Translations under genes and position numbers: made by a program | Shown here: positions 32,812 to 42,628 of the stretch, piece after piece | How the letters are laid out: the number at the start of each line of letters is the position of its first letter | Numbering within the stretch: position 1 is the first letter of the stretch | Notes under the pieces: generated by a model | Told to the model about the DNA's origin: nothing | Database searches by the model: none | What the model saw: the letters and a program-made list of their open reading frames with translations, nothing else | DNA from: Rhodococcus sp. H36-A4 | Lineage (GTDB): Bacteria; Actinomycetota; Actinomycetes; Mycobacteriales; Mycobacteriaceae | DNA: 64,000 nt | Direction of reading: 5' to 3' | Assembly: GCF_027158005.1 (NCBI RefSeq) | Contig: NZ_JAPVLQ010000002.1 | Span: 372,001-436,000, forward strand

Positions 32812-35394
32812 TCATCTGTGATCTGTCCGTTCCCGCCGCCTGCGCCTGTGCAATGCGTCGTCGATGATGTCGGCAACTCGGGCGACGATAGGTTCACGAA
32901 CCATGTCGATGTGATTGCCAGGAACTTCACTGATGACGAGATCGCCCGTCGCCAACGTTTCCCAGGAGCGTCGATCGGACGTGTTCTCACCCGTCACGAC
33001 GACAGTGACCGGGCCGCTCCACGGCTTCGGTCGATGAGCGTCGAGTGCTCTGGAACCGATGATGCCGAACGCCAGCCAACGTTCGGTGGTCGGAAACCGA
33101 ACCAAGCCCGCAAGAGCCACCGATACTGCCCGGCGAGCGAGCGTGCCGAGACAGGATTTACGGTGCGGTGCCTTGTCTGGAGCCGCTTCCAAATCGGGGT
33201 CACCCTCCGACAGCTTGTCCAACATCGTTCGGTACAGGCGAGGGTCGAGCAGTATCAGCTCGGCGACTATGTCACCGTCCGATTCGAGAATGTGAGCCAT
33301 ATCGAGGGCAATCCACGCCCCGAGCGAATGTCCGACCAGTAGATACGGTCCCTGTGGCTGAATCCGACGGATCTCGCGGACGTATCGACGCGCGGCGCGG
33401 CTGGTGCTGCGATCCGGAAGCGCCCTTCTTCCAAGACCTTTGGCTTGTATCGCGTACACAGGGCGGTCGTGGTCCAGGTGATTGGCCAGCGGAATGAGTC
33501 CGACTGCCGGTACGCCCGCCCCCGCGATGACGAAGAGAGGAGCCGCCGAACCTTCGCTCCGCAGTGGAACCACGACTCCATCGTGTGATGACCTTGCGGT
33601 GTCCCGATCGACATCGGCGAGCTTGGTATCGACAGTCCGGGCCAAGCTCCGGATGTTCATCGCGTGCGCGAGTTCCTCCGTGGAGATCTCGACGTGGAAG
33701 GACTGTCGCACTCCTACCACGATCGTGGTCAAAGCAAGTGAGGTGGCACCCAGCGCGGCAAAATCTGCGTCTCGATCGATCTCGTCCAGCCCTAGTTCTT
33801 GTTGAACGATCTTACCGATCCACCTTTCGGTGGGCCCATCGAAAGCGTTGTCGGAAGCGGACTCCGGCAAATGTTCGGAATCGAAGAGCTTCGAACGATC
33901 GACCTTCCCTCTTGCGTTCCGGTCGATCCTGTCCACCCGGGTGATGTGCGTGGGGACCGTCCATTCCGGCAAGTCTCTGCGAAGCGCATCACGCACGGCG
34001 GCTACAGAAGATCGATCGGAGACGAAATATGCGACGAGTTCCTTGCCCGATTCGACATCGCGTGCAACGACCGTGGCGTCGTCCACACCGTCGACAGAGC
34101 GAAGTGCGGCTTCGACTTCCGTGGGATCCACCAGGTAACCCGACACTTTGATCACATCATCGACTCGACCCACGAGGTGCAGAACCCCGAACCGATCGAT
34201 GCGACCTACATCTCCGGTGAGGTATCGGTGCGTCGCGTCGTGAGTACTGAAACGCGAGCGCGTCAACTCTTCCAGCCCTAGATATCCATCAGCCGACATC
34301 GGCGCCGAGATCCGAATTTCGCCGATCTCACCCAGCTTCCGCGTCCGACCGCCCGCTCCGACGATCTCCACGATCTTTCCGTGCGGGCTGCACCCGGCAG
34401 GAATGAACCCGTGGGGAAGAGCCTGATCCGCGCTGTGGGAAGTGTAGGCGATTACACCGGATTCGGTTGTGGCATACCAGTTTACGAAGGTTGCATCAGT
34501 GCCGAGCGTAGACCGAAAGAAGCGTACGTCGGAGGAGTGAAGTGCTTCGCCGTATGTGGTGACGACGCGAAGAGACGGGATTGTGTTCTCGGGTACGGCG
34601 CCTACGAGAGAAGGGGGCACGTTGGAGGTGGGTAGCGTGGTGCGCACGCTACCCACCAGTGAAGGCGAGCAATGCAAAGTCGTGATGGAGCACCTCTCGA
34701 TCCATGTCGCCAGCTGCTCCGCGTGGAAAGCTCGTGGATCGCGGCAATGCACCTGTGCGCCACTGAGAAGACCTGCCAACAGGGTGTTGATGCCGGCACT
34801 GAAACTCACTGGAAGTACATTCCCCACACGGTCACGTGGTCTGAGCGCCAGGGCCGAGCTGACTTCGTACGCTTTGCTCAGGCACATCCGGTGACTGAGC
34901 AGCACTCCCTTGGGGACGCCAGTCGATCCGGAAGTGAATGCGATCATCGCAATGCGATCCCCGGTCACCGTCGGGAGCGGCGCAGCCGAGTCCTCGGCCT
35001 CGGAGATGTCGGCACTGTCCATCCGCAGCGCGGATGCCTGCTCGATGATGTGCTGCCGTCGAGCCTCGGGCAGATTCGAGTCGAGAGGCACCAGTGAGCG
35101 CCCCGACGCGATGACCGCAAGCATCAACGTGATCGACTCGGTGGTGCTGCGCCCGACCACCGCGATGGGACTTCGATCGACCTGGGCCAGGTGCGCAATC
35201 TTGCGGGCCACCGCATAGGTCCGGTGCAGAAGCTGATCGAAGGTGAGCACGCCGTCTTCGGCGACCAGAGCCGTCGCGTCGGGCAGCGCGTGGGCGACCT
35301 CGCACAACCGATCCAACAGTGTGTCCCGCAGATCGGGTTTGCACATGGGCGCTAGCTCGGAGTGCGGGGACGTGTCGGTCGGTTGAAGCGACAT
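32812..35394 (-). CDS. Single-module NRPS-like synthetase: adenylation-carrier-thioesterase
   Basis: An 860-residue A-T-TE protein. Adenylation motifs are FTSGSTGVPKG (153-163), NWYATTES (305-312), YLTGD (391-395), GRVDDVIKVSGY (409-420) and Lys497 in RNARGKVDR. The carrier domain spans about 520-590 with Ser552 in GATSLAL. The thioesterase (620-850) has Ser690 in GHSLGA. There is no condensation domain. The A4 region reads LPVSFSAGIN without the Asp that holds an alpha-amino group, so an aryl, keto or fatty acid is likelier than an amino acid. A-T-TE enzymes can dimerise 2-oxo acids. A phosphopantetheinyl transferase must act on it. Start ATG 35394. Confidence 0.83.
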   Translation of the reverse strand: MSLQPTDTSPHSELAPMCKPDLRDTLLDRLCEVAHALPDATALVAEDGVLTFDQLLHRTYAVARKIAHLAQVDRSPIAVVGRSTTESITLMLAVIASGRSLVPLDSNLPEARRQHIIEQASALRMDSADISEAEDSAAPLPTVTGDRIAMIAFTSGSTGVPKGVLLSHRMCLSKAYEVSSALALRPRDRVGNVLPVSFSAGINTLLAGLLSGAQVHCRDPRAFHAEQLATWIERCSITTLHCSPSLVGSVRTTLPTSNVPPSLVGAVPENTIPSLRVVTTYGEALHSSDVRFFRSTLGTDATFVNWYATTESGVIAYTSHSADQALPHGFIPAGCSPHGKIVEIVGAGGRTRKLGEIGEIRISAPMSADGYLGLEELTRSRFSTHDATHRYLTGDVGRIDRFGVLHLVGRVDDVIKVSGYLVDPTEVEAALRSVDGVDDATVVARDVESGKELVAYFVSDRSSVAAVRDALRRDLPEWTVPTHITRVDRIDRNARGKVDRSKLFDSEHLPESASDNAFDGPTERWIGKIVQQELGLDEIDRDADFAALGATSLALTTIVVGVRQSFHVEISTEELAHAMNIRSLARTVDTKLADVDRDTARSSHDGVVVPLRSEGSAAPLFVIAGAGVPAVGLIPLANHLDHDRPVYAIQAKGLGRRALPDRSTSRAARRYVREIRRIQPQGPYLLVGHSLGAWIALDMAHILESDGDIVAELILLDPRLYRTMLDKLSEGDPDLEAAPDKAPHRKSCLGTLARRAVSVALAGLVRFPTTERWLAFGIIGSRALDAHRPKPWSGPVTVVVTGENTSDRRSWETLATGDLVISEVPGNHIDMVREPIVARVADIIDDALHRRRRRERTDHR

Positions 35395-35542
35395 GCCCCC
35401 CCTTGCAGTGCCACAGCCCATTCGGGTCTTGACTAGAAACCGTCTTCGAGTCTGTTTACGCGCTACAAGGTAACCCCAGGGTCGTTTTATGCGCAACCCT
35501 TACGAAATTGTTACTTTCCCCAAGTCGGTAGGCACCCCACGA

Positions 35543-38080
35543 TCACGCGTCTGCAATGGCCTCCAACGGGCGTGTGCGCGCTGCTCTGGCTGCCGGCCAG
35601 AGGGCCGCACCGACTCCGACGATCGCAGACCCGATCAGCATCCCGATGACCTGTCCCCACGGAACCGTCATCACCCCGAGGCCTTCGTCGCGAAGAGTTC
35701 GCACGAAACCCCAGCCGAACACTATTCCGAGGACCAGCCCGACGATGGCACCGAACAGCGCTATCAAGAGGGATTCGAGATAGATGGTGCGACGCACCTG
35801 CGCACGCTGCATCCCCACAGCACGCAACATCCCGATCTCTCGACGGCGTTCGACCACGGAGAGAGCGAGGGTGTTGATGATGCCGAGAATCGCGATCACG
35901 ACTGCCAACGCGAGGAGCCCGTAGAGAACTGCGAGCAGAGTATCGATCTGTTGGCTCTGGCTGCCCTTGAATTGCTCGCGATCCTGTACCTGCACGACGA
36001 CGAACGGCTTCGTCGACGCTTCGAGGTCGCTGCGTAGGACATCGAGATCGGTACCGGCGGCCGCACCGACGAGAACCACGATGTCCGAACGTACGATGCT
36101 CGGGGTCACCTGCTCGTAGACGCTCTCGGATACGAGCCAGTCACCTACCAAAGGGCTGTCCTCGTAGATGCTGGTCACGGTCACCGGGACGCGAACACCG
36201 TCGAACGAGTCCAAGTCCACCACTGTCCCCAGCTGCCAGTTCTTCTCACTCGACGCCGACTGCGAGACAGCGATGCTGTTGCCGGAGAGTTCTGGATCGC
36301 CCTCGACAACTTTTCGATCGAACAAGCCGTCGGGACTTCCGTCGAGAGCAACTCCGAAAGTGGATTCACCGGAGATGTTCACCTGTACCGGGTGCAGAAT
36401 CGCCACCTTGTCCACCCCGGGGGTGTTACGGGCGGCTTGTCCTGCCCCGACGGGAACACCGATGGCCTGAGGTCCACTCAGGATGTAGTCCGCCTCGATT
36501 CCAGTGTCGACGAGCGCGTCCACACTGGCCTTCGCCGACGCACCGAGTACGCCGATGACGGAAACGAGCATCAGACCGAGCATCAGAGCGAAGGCAGTTG
36601 CTGCCGTGCGGCGGGGGTTGCGGACCGAGTTGGTTCGTGCGAGACGGCCGATCGCACCGAAGGGCCGAGTGAGCACCGATCCCAAGGCGCCGACGATCGG
36701 ACGCGAGAGTGACGGCGCGGCCAGCGCGACGGCGATGATGACGGCGACGGCTCCGACTCCCACGGTGCCGGCAGCTGCTCCACCTGTCGATTGCGCGCCC
36801 ACGACGAGTGCGACCGCGCCGAGTGCACCGATCACGATCCCGATGATCGTGCGCGTGCGAAGACTGTCACCCGCAGAGGCGAACTCTTCTCTCATGGCCG
36901 CGATCGGCGGGATCTTGGCGGCACGACGGGCCGGCGCGTAGGCGCTCAGGACCGTCACCACGATCCCGACGAGGAAGGCCACCAGGACGGTTCTCGGTTC
37001 GAGAGCAAGTGCCCCCGAGGGGAGTCCGACGTCGAAGGCATTGAGCAGAGCGCGCAGGCCGTAGGCGAGCCCTACGCCGCCGGCGAATCCCAATGCGCTA
37101 CCGATGACTCCGACGATGAGCGCTTCGAGCACTACCGAGCGGCTGACCTGGCCGCGGCTTGCGCCGATTGCACGGAGTAATGCGAGTTCACGGACCCGTT
37201 GCGCCACGATCATCGAGAAGGTGTTGTAGATGATGAACGTGCCGACGAGCAGGGCGATGCCGCCGAATGCCAGTAAGAAGTAGTTCACGAAGGACAACGC
37301 GGACTCGATCTCGTCCTGGGCCTCGGCGCGTACCTCGTCTGCTGTCTGCACCTTCGCATCCGGGAGTGCGGCGGCGATCTCTTCGCGTAGGTCGGCCTGG
37401 GTCATGCCCTTTGCCGCGAGATCGCGACCTGCGACGTCGTAGTACTGGACATGTGAGCCGTCCGAGAACAGCTCGTTCGCTTGGCTCTGCAGGAACTGGA
37501 CTCCGATATAACCGCCGGATTCGGCTGCGGTGTCGTAGATTCCGGTCACCGTGACATCGACCGTGCCCTTGGACGGGATGAGGACCTGCGTCGAGTCCCC
37601 GACGGTGAGGCCGGACCTCTCTGCGCCACCCTCGTTGATCGCGACTTCACCGGGGGCAGTGGGCGCAACGCCGGAGAGAAAGTTTTCTTTCGCTCCGAGT
37701 CGCTGTTCATCGGGGATGTAGGCCTCCCCGATGGTGGGCGCACCGCCGGACTGGACGGTCGTTCCGGACTCGTCGAGAACGACGATCTGTCCACCGACGT
37801 AGGGCATCACCGCGGCCACGTTCGGTAGAGCCGCAATGGTCGCGGCATCCTGGGTGGGGACTCCGCTCGAGCCGACTTCTTCCGCACTGACCCGAACATC
37901 CGCACCTGCCGCGGTGTCGGAGAAGATCGAGGAGAACGTGCGCTGCAAGGTGTCGGTGAACACGAACGAGCCGGCGACGAAGGCCGTTCCGAGTACGACC
38001 GACAGGACTGTAAGTGCAAGACGAACTTTGTGTGCGGCAAGATTTCTCAGGGAGACCTTGCGCATGGGATTGGCGGCCAT
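35543..38080 (-). CDS. FtsX/MacB-type ABC transporter permease
   Basis: An 845-residue permease with two FtsX-like repeats. One helix at about 18-40 precedes a large periplasmic domain; helices follow at about 265-400, then a central block, another exterior domain and four C-terminal helices ('LYGLLALAVVIAILGIINTLALSVVERRREIGMLRAVGM'). The double-length layout is the usual actinobacterial form. Substrates of this family are lipoproteins, lipids or peptides, or the complex works as a mechanical signal. It starts two bases after the ATPase stop. Its place beside the A-T-TE gene allows an export role, but this is inference. Confidence 0.9.
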   Translation of the reverse strand: MAANPMRKVSLRNLAAHKVRLALTVLSVVLGTAFVAGSFVFTDTLQRTFSSIFSDTAAGADVRVSAEEVGSSGVPTQDAATIAALPNVAAVMPYVGGQIVVLDESGTTVQSGGAPTIGEAYIPDEQRLGAKENFLSGVAPTAPGEVAINEGGAERSGLTVGDSTQVLIPSKGTVDVTVTGIYDTAAESGGYIGVQFLQSQANELFSDGSHVQYYDVAGRDLAAKGMTQADLREEIAAALPDAKVQTADEVRAEAQDEIESALSFVNYFLLAFGGIALLVGTFIIYNTFSMIVAQRVRELALLRAIGASRGQVSRSVVLEALIVGVIGSALGFAGGVGLAYGLRALLNAFDVGLPSGALALEPRTVLVAFLVGIVVTVLSAYAPARRAAKIPPIAAMREEFASAGDSLRTRTIIGIVIGALGAVALVVGAQSTGGAAAGTVGVGAVAVIIAVALAAPSLSRPIVGALGSVLTRPFGAIGRLARTNSVRNPRRTAATAFALMLGLMLVSVIGVLGASAKASVDALVDTGIEADYILSGPQAIGVPVGAGQAARNTPGVDKVAILHPVQVNISGESTFGVALDGSPDGLFDRKVVEGDPELSGNSIAVSQSASSEKNWQLGTVVDLDSFDGVRVPVTVTSIYEDSPLVGDWLVSESVYEQVTPSIVRSDIVVLVGAAAGTDLDVLRSDLEASTKPFVVVQVQDREQFKGSQSQQIDTLLAVLYGLLALAVVIAILGIINTLALSVVERRREIGMLRAVGMQRAQVRRTIYLESLLIALFGAIVGLVLGIVFGWGFVRTLRDEGLGVMTVPWGQVIGMLIGSAIVGVGAALWPAARAARTRPLEAIADA

Positions 38081-38082
38081 GA

Positions 38083-38814
38083 TCAGACCGTCTCCAGCTG
38101 CTTCATGCGGTCGAGGACCGTCTCGGCGGTCGGATTCGCCAGTTGATCGATGACAGCGCCGTCGGCCAAAAACACTACGCGGTCCGCGTAGCTTGCCGCG
38201 CGCGGATCGTGGGTGACGATCACTACCGTCTGATCGAACTCGTCGGCCGCGGCGCGCAGAATGCTCAACACCTCCCCGGACGAACGCGAGTCCAAGTTGC
38301 CGGTCGGCTCGTCGCCGAAGACGATGTCGGGTCGGCCTGCGAGTGCTCGCGCGCAGGCGACTCGCTGCTGCTGTCCTCCCGAGAGTTCGCTCGGACGATG
38401 ATCGAGACGATCGCCGATCCCGAGTTTTCTCACTACGGTGTCCAACCATTCCTTGTCCGGCGTGCGGCCGGCGATGTCGAGCGGGAGGGTGATGTTCTCC
38501 AGTGCCGTCAGGGTGGGGACGAGATTGAACGACTGGAACACGAAACCGATTCGATCTCTGCGCAATCCGGTCATCTGCTTGTCGGTCAGATCGGTCAGTT
38601 CGGTGTCACCGATCGTCACGGTCCCCGAAGTTGCGGAGTCCAGACCCGCGAGGCAGTGCATCAGAGTGGATTTTCCCGAACCGGAGGGGCCCATGATTGC
38701 CGTGAACTCGCCGCGCGCGAACTCCACGCTCACCTCGCGCAGAGCGTGGACTTGGGTATCCCCGGAGCCGTAGGTTTTGGTCAGGGCGATCGCGCTGGCG
38801 GCGATATCAGTCAT
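38083..38814 (-). CDS. ABC transporter ATPase, LolD/MacB type
   Basis: A 243-residue ATPase partner of the FtsX-type permease. Walker A is GPSGSGKST, the signature LSGGQQQRVACARAL, Walker B DIVFGDEPTGNLD, and the switch His lies in VIVTHDPRAA. The N-terminal 'TKTYGSGDTQVHALREVSVEFARGEFTAIMGPSG' is diagnostic for the LolD group. ATG at 38814. Confidence 0.93.
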   Translation of the reverse strand: MTDIAASAIALTKTYGSGDTQVHALREVSVEFARGEFTAIMGPSGSGKSTLMHCLAGLDSATSGTVTIGDTELTDLTDKQMTGLRRDRIGFVFQSFNLVPTLTALENITLPLDIAGRTPDKEWLDTVVRKLGIGDRLDHRPSELSGGQQQRVACARALAGRPDIVFGDEPTGNLDSRSSGEVLSILRAAADEFDQTVVIVTHDPRAASYADRVVFLADGAVIDQLANPTAETVLDRMKQLETV

Positions 38815-38890
38815 AGTGTTCAGTCTTTCAGTGTTCGGGAGTCTTCACTATCGGGGGACACCCTGAGGTGCGCCCACCTATCATGGATAC

Positions 38891-39655
38891 ATGCGTATCG
38901 GGGCACACGTCCGCGACTCCGCCGACCCCATTGGTTCCGCGGAGACTTTCGGCGTCGATCTGGTTTAGCTTTTCCTCACCGATCCGCAGAAGTGGAACAA
39001 GCTCGAGCCCCACCCCCAGGGCGAGGATTTGAAAGCCGGCAGCATCGACGTCGTGGTGCATTCGTCGTATGTCTTGAACGTGGCGAGCCTGAACAATCGG
39101 ATCAGGATTCCTTCGCGTAAGGCAGTGATCGAGCAGTCTGCGGCCGCTGCCGAGATCGGCGCGATCGGTCTGGTCGTGCACGGCGGTCACGTGCGTGATG
39201 GTGAGGACACCACGAAAGGTGTCGAGAACTGGCGCAAGCTGTTCGAGCGCCAGCAGGATGTAGGGGGCTTCGGCGTGCCGATCTTCATCGAGAACACAGC
39301 AGGCGGAGATTTCGCCATGGCTCGCCATTTCGACGACATTGCGCGGCTGTGGGACGCCGTCGGCGAATTCGGTGCCGGTTTCTGTCTCGACACATGCCAC
39401 GCTTGGGCGGGAGGCGAAGAGCTCGTCGGCGTCGTGGATCGAATCAAAGCCATCACGGGTCGAATAGACCTGGTGCACCTCAATAATTCGCGCGACGAGT
39501 TCGGCTCTGCGCGCGACCGGCATGCCAACCTAGCCGACGGAACGATCGATGCAGACGTGCTGGTCGCGGTCGCCGAGGCAGCAGGCGCTCCGGTGATCCT
39601 CGAAACACCCGCCGACGGTCTGGCCGAGGACGTTCGATTTCTGAAGAGCCTCTAG
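38891..39655 (+). pseudogene. nfo: Endonuclease IV gene interrupted by an amber codon
   Basis: The reading frame from ATG 38891 matches the actinobacterial AP endonuclease IV (M. tuberculosis Nfo) over its length: MRIGAHVRDSADP at the start, IRIPSRKAVIEQS, VVHGGHV, IENTAGGDFAMARRF-like, GFCLDTCHAWA, DRIKAITGRIDLVHLNNSRDEFGS and RDRHANL. Codon 26 (38966-38968) is TAG where the family has Gln in VQIFL; one C-to-T change from CAG explains it. All later metal-ligand His, Asp and Glu positions are intact. A restart at TTG 39029 would lose the first strand. It may be a recent pseudogene, a suppressed stop or a base error. Confidence 0.85.
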
Positions 39656-40320
39656 AGGAACATCGAGATCGTCTTCTCCCAGAAGCGTTCGAAGTCGTCG
39701 ACGTCCGCGCAGGTGAAGACTCGGCTGTTCCAACGGAACTCGGTGTCCACCATCGTGACTCCGTCGATCTCGATGACGTCGCAGGTGACGGACAGGTTGT
39801 GGGTCAGCGGGTGACTGTCGTCGGGGAGAGCACTACCGGTGCCGTACTCGAACGAAATCTGAGCGCCTGCTCTTCGCACCAGTGCCGGAGTGCTCAGGAC
39901 GTGCTTGGCGGTATCGAAGTCCAAGCCGTCGTTGGGGGCCGCGGCGACGCGTCGACGGACTTCGGAGGTGAGTGCGTCGACATGGCCGGTGGACGGGAGA
40001 CGAACCGGGAAGAAACCGCGATCTTCGGGCGCTGCGTCGAGATTGCCGAATCGGCCGGCTTCGATGTCGACGAGCACTCCGGAGGTGCAGTTGCGACAGC
40101 GATCGCTCAGCCACGAACCGACGGTGGCTGCGAGGACGGCAAGCAGGGTGGTGGCCGGTGGATGATGCTCACCCGCCCATTGCGTACGCGAGGTGGTGAC
40201 GACCGAGGAATCGATCGTATCTATTCGGGGATCGGTGCGACGGCTTCCGAATGGCCGTTCTTCGGGAGTGAGAACTGCAACCCAGTAAGGAACCTGTGCC
40301 GCTGCGGACTGTGCTGTCAC
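39652..40320 (-). CDS. Half NRPS condensation domain (C-terminal lobe) protein
   Basis: A 222-residue protein that resembles the C-lobe of condensation domains: 'VPYWVAVLTPEERPFG' like the YWR.. opening, 'ATTLLAVLAATVGSWLSDR', 'FFPVRLPSTGHVDALTSEVRRRVAAAPNDGLDF', 'AQISFEYG' and a final helix 'ADVDDFERFWEKTISMF'. The HHxxxDG catalytic motif of the N-lobe is absent. It may be a remnant or an acyltransferase partner. The GTG at 40320 has AAGG upstream. It overlaps the nfo remnant by four bases. Confidence 0.6.
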   Translation of the reverse strand: MTAQSAAAQVPYWVAVLTPEERPFGSRRTDPRIDTIDSSVVTTSRTQWAGEHHPPATTLLAVLAATVGSWLSDRCRNCTSGVLVDIEAGRFGNLDAAPEDRGFFPVRLPSTGHVDALTSEVRRRVAAAPNDGLDFDTAKHVLSTPALVRRAGAQISFEYGTGSALPDDSHPLTHNLSVTCDVIEIDGVTMVDTEFRWNSRVFTCADVDDFERFWEKTISMFL

Positions 40321-40397
40321 CGATTGCCTTCCGCTCAGTGTCGCCTAACCTAACTAATCTCACTGTAGCGAGATCAGGAACGATTGGCGAGAGGGGG

Positions 40398-40868
40398 TCA
40401 GCCCAGAAGCTGAGGAGCCGAAGTCGACGTCGGGAGATCCCCGTCGTTCACGCGGTCGAGTAGCTCTTGCGACCACACCAGAAGCCCGGCCACATCGAGT
40501 CCGTACGGCGGATCGACTTCGTAACCGACGATTCGGTCGTGGCCTTGTTCGAGCAGAGATCGAGCCCCCACGGCATTACCACGTAGAAGGTGCGTCAGGC
40601 CTACGGCGAGCTGAGCGAGACCCTGCCAGAGCATCTGCTCCGCTTCCGGTGAGTCCTTCCACGTTCCTTCGAGTATTTCGTGGGCATGGAAGGGCATGTC
40701 GGCATCGAGCAATTGTTGTGCTTTCGCGATGGACTCTAGCGGCGGAAGCCTGAGGTCCTCGGGAATCCGCTCGACGCCGACTTCATCGCGCGATAGCGGC
40801 CTTCCCAGACCGTCGCGGGGGCGTGCATTCGACGGTTTACCGTTGGCATCGCGTTCTCGTTCCGGCAT
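40398..40868 (-). CDS. DUF309 protein
   Basis: A 156-residue protein with the DUF309 core: 'ADMPFHAHEILEGTWKDSPEAEQMLWQGLAQLAVGLTHLLRGNAVGARSLLEQG'. The His and Glu of FHAHE and the Glu in the second helix are the conserved residues. Function unknown. It starts six bases after the Bcr/CflA exporter stop and is probably co-transcribed with it. Confidence 0.85.
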   Translation of the reverse strand: MPERERDANGKPSNARPRDGLGRPLSRDEVGVERIPEDLRLPPLESIAKAQQLLDADMPFHAHEILEGTWKDSPEAEQMLWQGLAQLAVGLTHLLRGNAVGARSLLEQGHDRIVGYEVDPPYGLDVAGLLVWSQELLDRVNDGDLPTSTSAPQLLG

Positions 40869-40874
40869 GTGCGG

Positions 40875-42155
40875 TCACACCTTGCTGGTCGTCGTCACCG
40901 TTGGGGTCGTCACGGTCGGGTTCCTCGCTGTTACTGCAATCAGCGCGAGAAGCGCAATCGCGGAGACACCGACCATCGTGACCGATACTGCCACGGCATC
41001 GTTACCGAGAACACCGACTACCGGCGCGACTATGGCGCCGGAGCCGAACTGTGCAGCGCCGAGCAGTGCCGCAGCAGTTCCTGCGGCTTCACCGTGCCGG
41101 GACAGTGCCAGGGCAGGTGCGTTCGGCATGACGAATCCGACTGCCCCGAGGACGAACCACAGCGGGATCAGGAAGCCGAAGATTCCGCCGATGTCCGCGA
41201 CTGCGAGGACGGTCATCACTGCGGCGGCGAACACGCCCGCCGACAATGCGCTGATCACGATGCGTACGGGTGTGAAGTGGGCGAGGAGAATGACGTTGAG
41301 CTGTGAGGCACCGATCAGGGCAATCGCACCGAGCGCGAATACAACAGCGAACTGCTGCTCGTCGAGTTCGAATTGCTCCTGGAGCACGAACGACGAACCT
41401 GCGACGTAGGCGAACAGGGCGGACATCGCAAGAGCGGCAACAAGCACGAGTACGACGAACTGTCCGTCGCGCAGGAGGCCGCCGTAGGTGCGGACCACCG
41501 GCATGATGCCGCGACTGCGACGCCGCTCCGGTGGCAGGGATTCACGAAGTGAGAACACGGCGAGGACGAGCAACGCCACACCGAGCACGGCAAGGACACC
41601 GAACACCCAGCGCCACGAGCCGGCAAGAAGAATTGCCCCACCCAGCGACGGCGCCAGGACAGGCGCAACGCCCATGACCAGCATCAGGCGGGAGAGAACA
41701 GTTGCGGCGGCTCTACCGGTGAACAGATCGCGTACAACGGCCATTGCGACGACTGCAGCTGCCGCTGCGCCGAGGCCTTGCAGCCCACGAAAGAGACCGA
41801 GGACGGCGACGTTGGGAGCGACGACGCACAGCAGTGATGCGAAGACGTGGATTGCTGTGCCGACAATGAGTGGCAGCCGGCGGCCGACGATGTCGGACAA
41901 AGGCCCGATGACGAGCTGGCCGAGGGCCAATCCGATCAGTGTTCCGGTCAGCGTGAGCTGCACAGCAGCCGAGGACGAGTTCAGATCGTCGACGATTGCA
42001 GGCAGCGCGGGTAGATACATGTCGATGGTCAGCGGGCCCAGCGCGATGAGCGCACCGAGAACGAGAATCACCCTCAGCCGCTCGGACGATGTCGGCTCGG
42101 TGACCGCTGCTACGGGTGGGTCGACAGTGGTAGTTCGTTCCGGGGCTCGAGACAC
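40875..42155 (-). CDS. MFS drug exporter, Bcr/CflA type
   Basis: A 426-residue 12-helix transporter. 'TIDMYLPALPAIVDDLNSSSAAVQLTLTGTLIGLALGQLVIGPLSDIVGRRLPL' is the hallmark of Bcr/CflA proteins, followed by FRGLQGLGAAAAAVVAMAVVRDL. It pumps out bicyclomycin-, sulfonamide- or chloramphenicol-like drugs in other bacteria. The start is a GTG at 42155. A Thr/Val-rich tail ends the protein. Confidence 0.9.
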   Translation of the reverse strand: MSRAPERTTTVDPPVAAVTEPTSSERLRVILVLGALIALGPLTIDMYLPALPAIVDDLNSSSAAVQLTLTGTLIGLALGQLVIGPLSDIVGRRLPLIVGTAIHVFASLLCVVAPNVAVLGLFRGLQGLGAAAAAVVAMAVVRDLFTGRAAATVLSRLMLVMGVAPVLAPSLGGAILLAGSWRWVFGVLAVLGVALLVLAVFSLRESLPPERRRSRGIMPVVRTYGGLLRDGQFVVLVLVAALAMSALFAYVAGSSFVLQEQFELDEQQFAVVFALGAIALIGASQLNVILLAHFTPVRIVISALSAGVFAAAVMTVLAVADIGGIFGFLIPLWFVLGAVGFVMPNAPALALSRHGEAAGTAAALLGAAQFGSGAIVAPVVGVLGNDAVAVSVTMVGVSAIALLALIAVTARNPTVTTPTVTTTSKV

Positions 42156-42203
42156 CCAAAGGTCAGCAACGAAGATGACCGATATGTTCCCAAGAGGGAG
42201 GCA

Positions 42204-42608
42204 GTGGGGCTAGAGTCCGCAATCGTGACCACGCCAGAGGACAGTCCGCGGCAGGCTATCGCCCGCGCGTACATCGATTCCTTGCTCTCCCACGATCCGA
42301 GCGCAGTGAAGTTCGCGCCCCACGCACGCCGCGTAGAAAACGGACTGACCACAGGATTTTCAGGCCCCGGGTTGATCAAGGCGCTCGGCAACGCGTTCTA
42401 TTACCGCGCGATCATCGCGATCCGGAACATCGAGCTCACCGAATCCGGAGACACGGTCCACTCGACCTTCCTCATCGATGCGGGATTGCGTGGCAAGCGG
42501 ATGGTGACCGTTGCGGTCGAGGAAAGCTTCCTGATCCCGGACGGCACCATCCACCACATTCGCGCGAAACTTCGGATCCCCCTCGGGCGGGCACGCGCAA
42601 CTGTCTGA
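42204..42608 (+). CDS. SnoaL-like / DUF8021-like protein
   Basis: A 134-residue alpha+beta-barrel protein. 'ARAYIDSLLSHDPSAVKFAPHARRVENGLTTGFSGPGLIKAL' followed by strands and 'IHHIRAKLRIPLG' matches the NTF2-like/DUF8021 pattern. GTG at 42204 follows AGGGAGG; a GTG at 42225 is an alternative. It is divergent from the exporter. Ligand and role unknown. Confidence 0.72.
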   Translation: MGLESAIVTTPEDSPRQAIARAYIDSLLSHDPSAVKFAPHARRVENGLTTGFSGPGLIKALGNAFYYRAIIAIRNIELTESGDTVHSTFLIDAGLRGKRMVTVAVEESFLIPDGTIHHIRAKLRIPLGRARATV

Positions 42609-42628
42609 AACTTGGATGTCGAGCCCGC

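Noticed and set aside
39029..39655. Intact shorter endonuclease IV gene
   Set aside because: The frame upstream of the amber codon continues the family match back to ATG 38891, so this is the 3' part of an interrupted gene.
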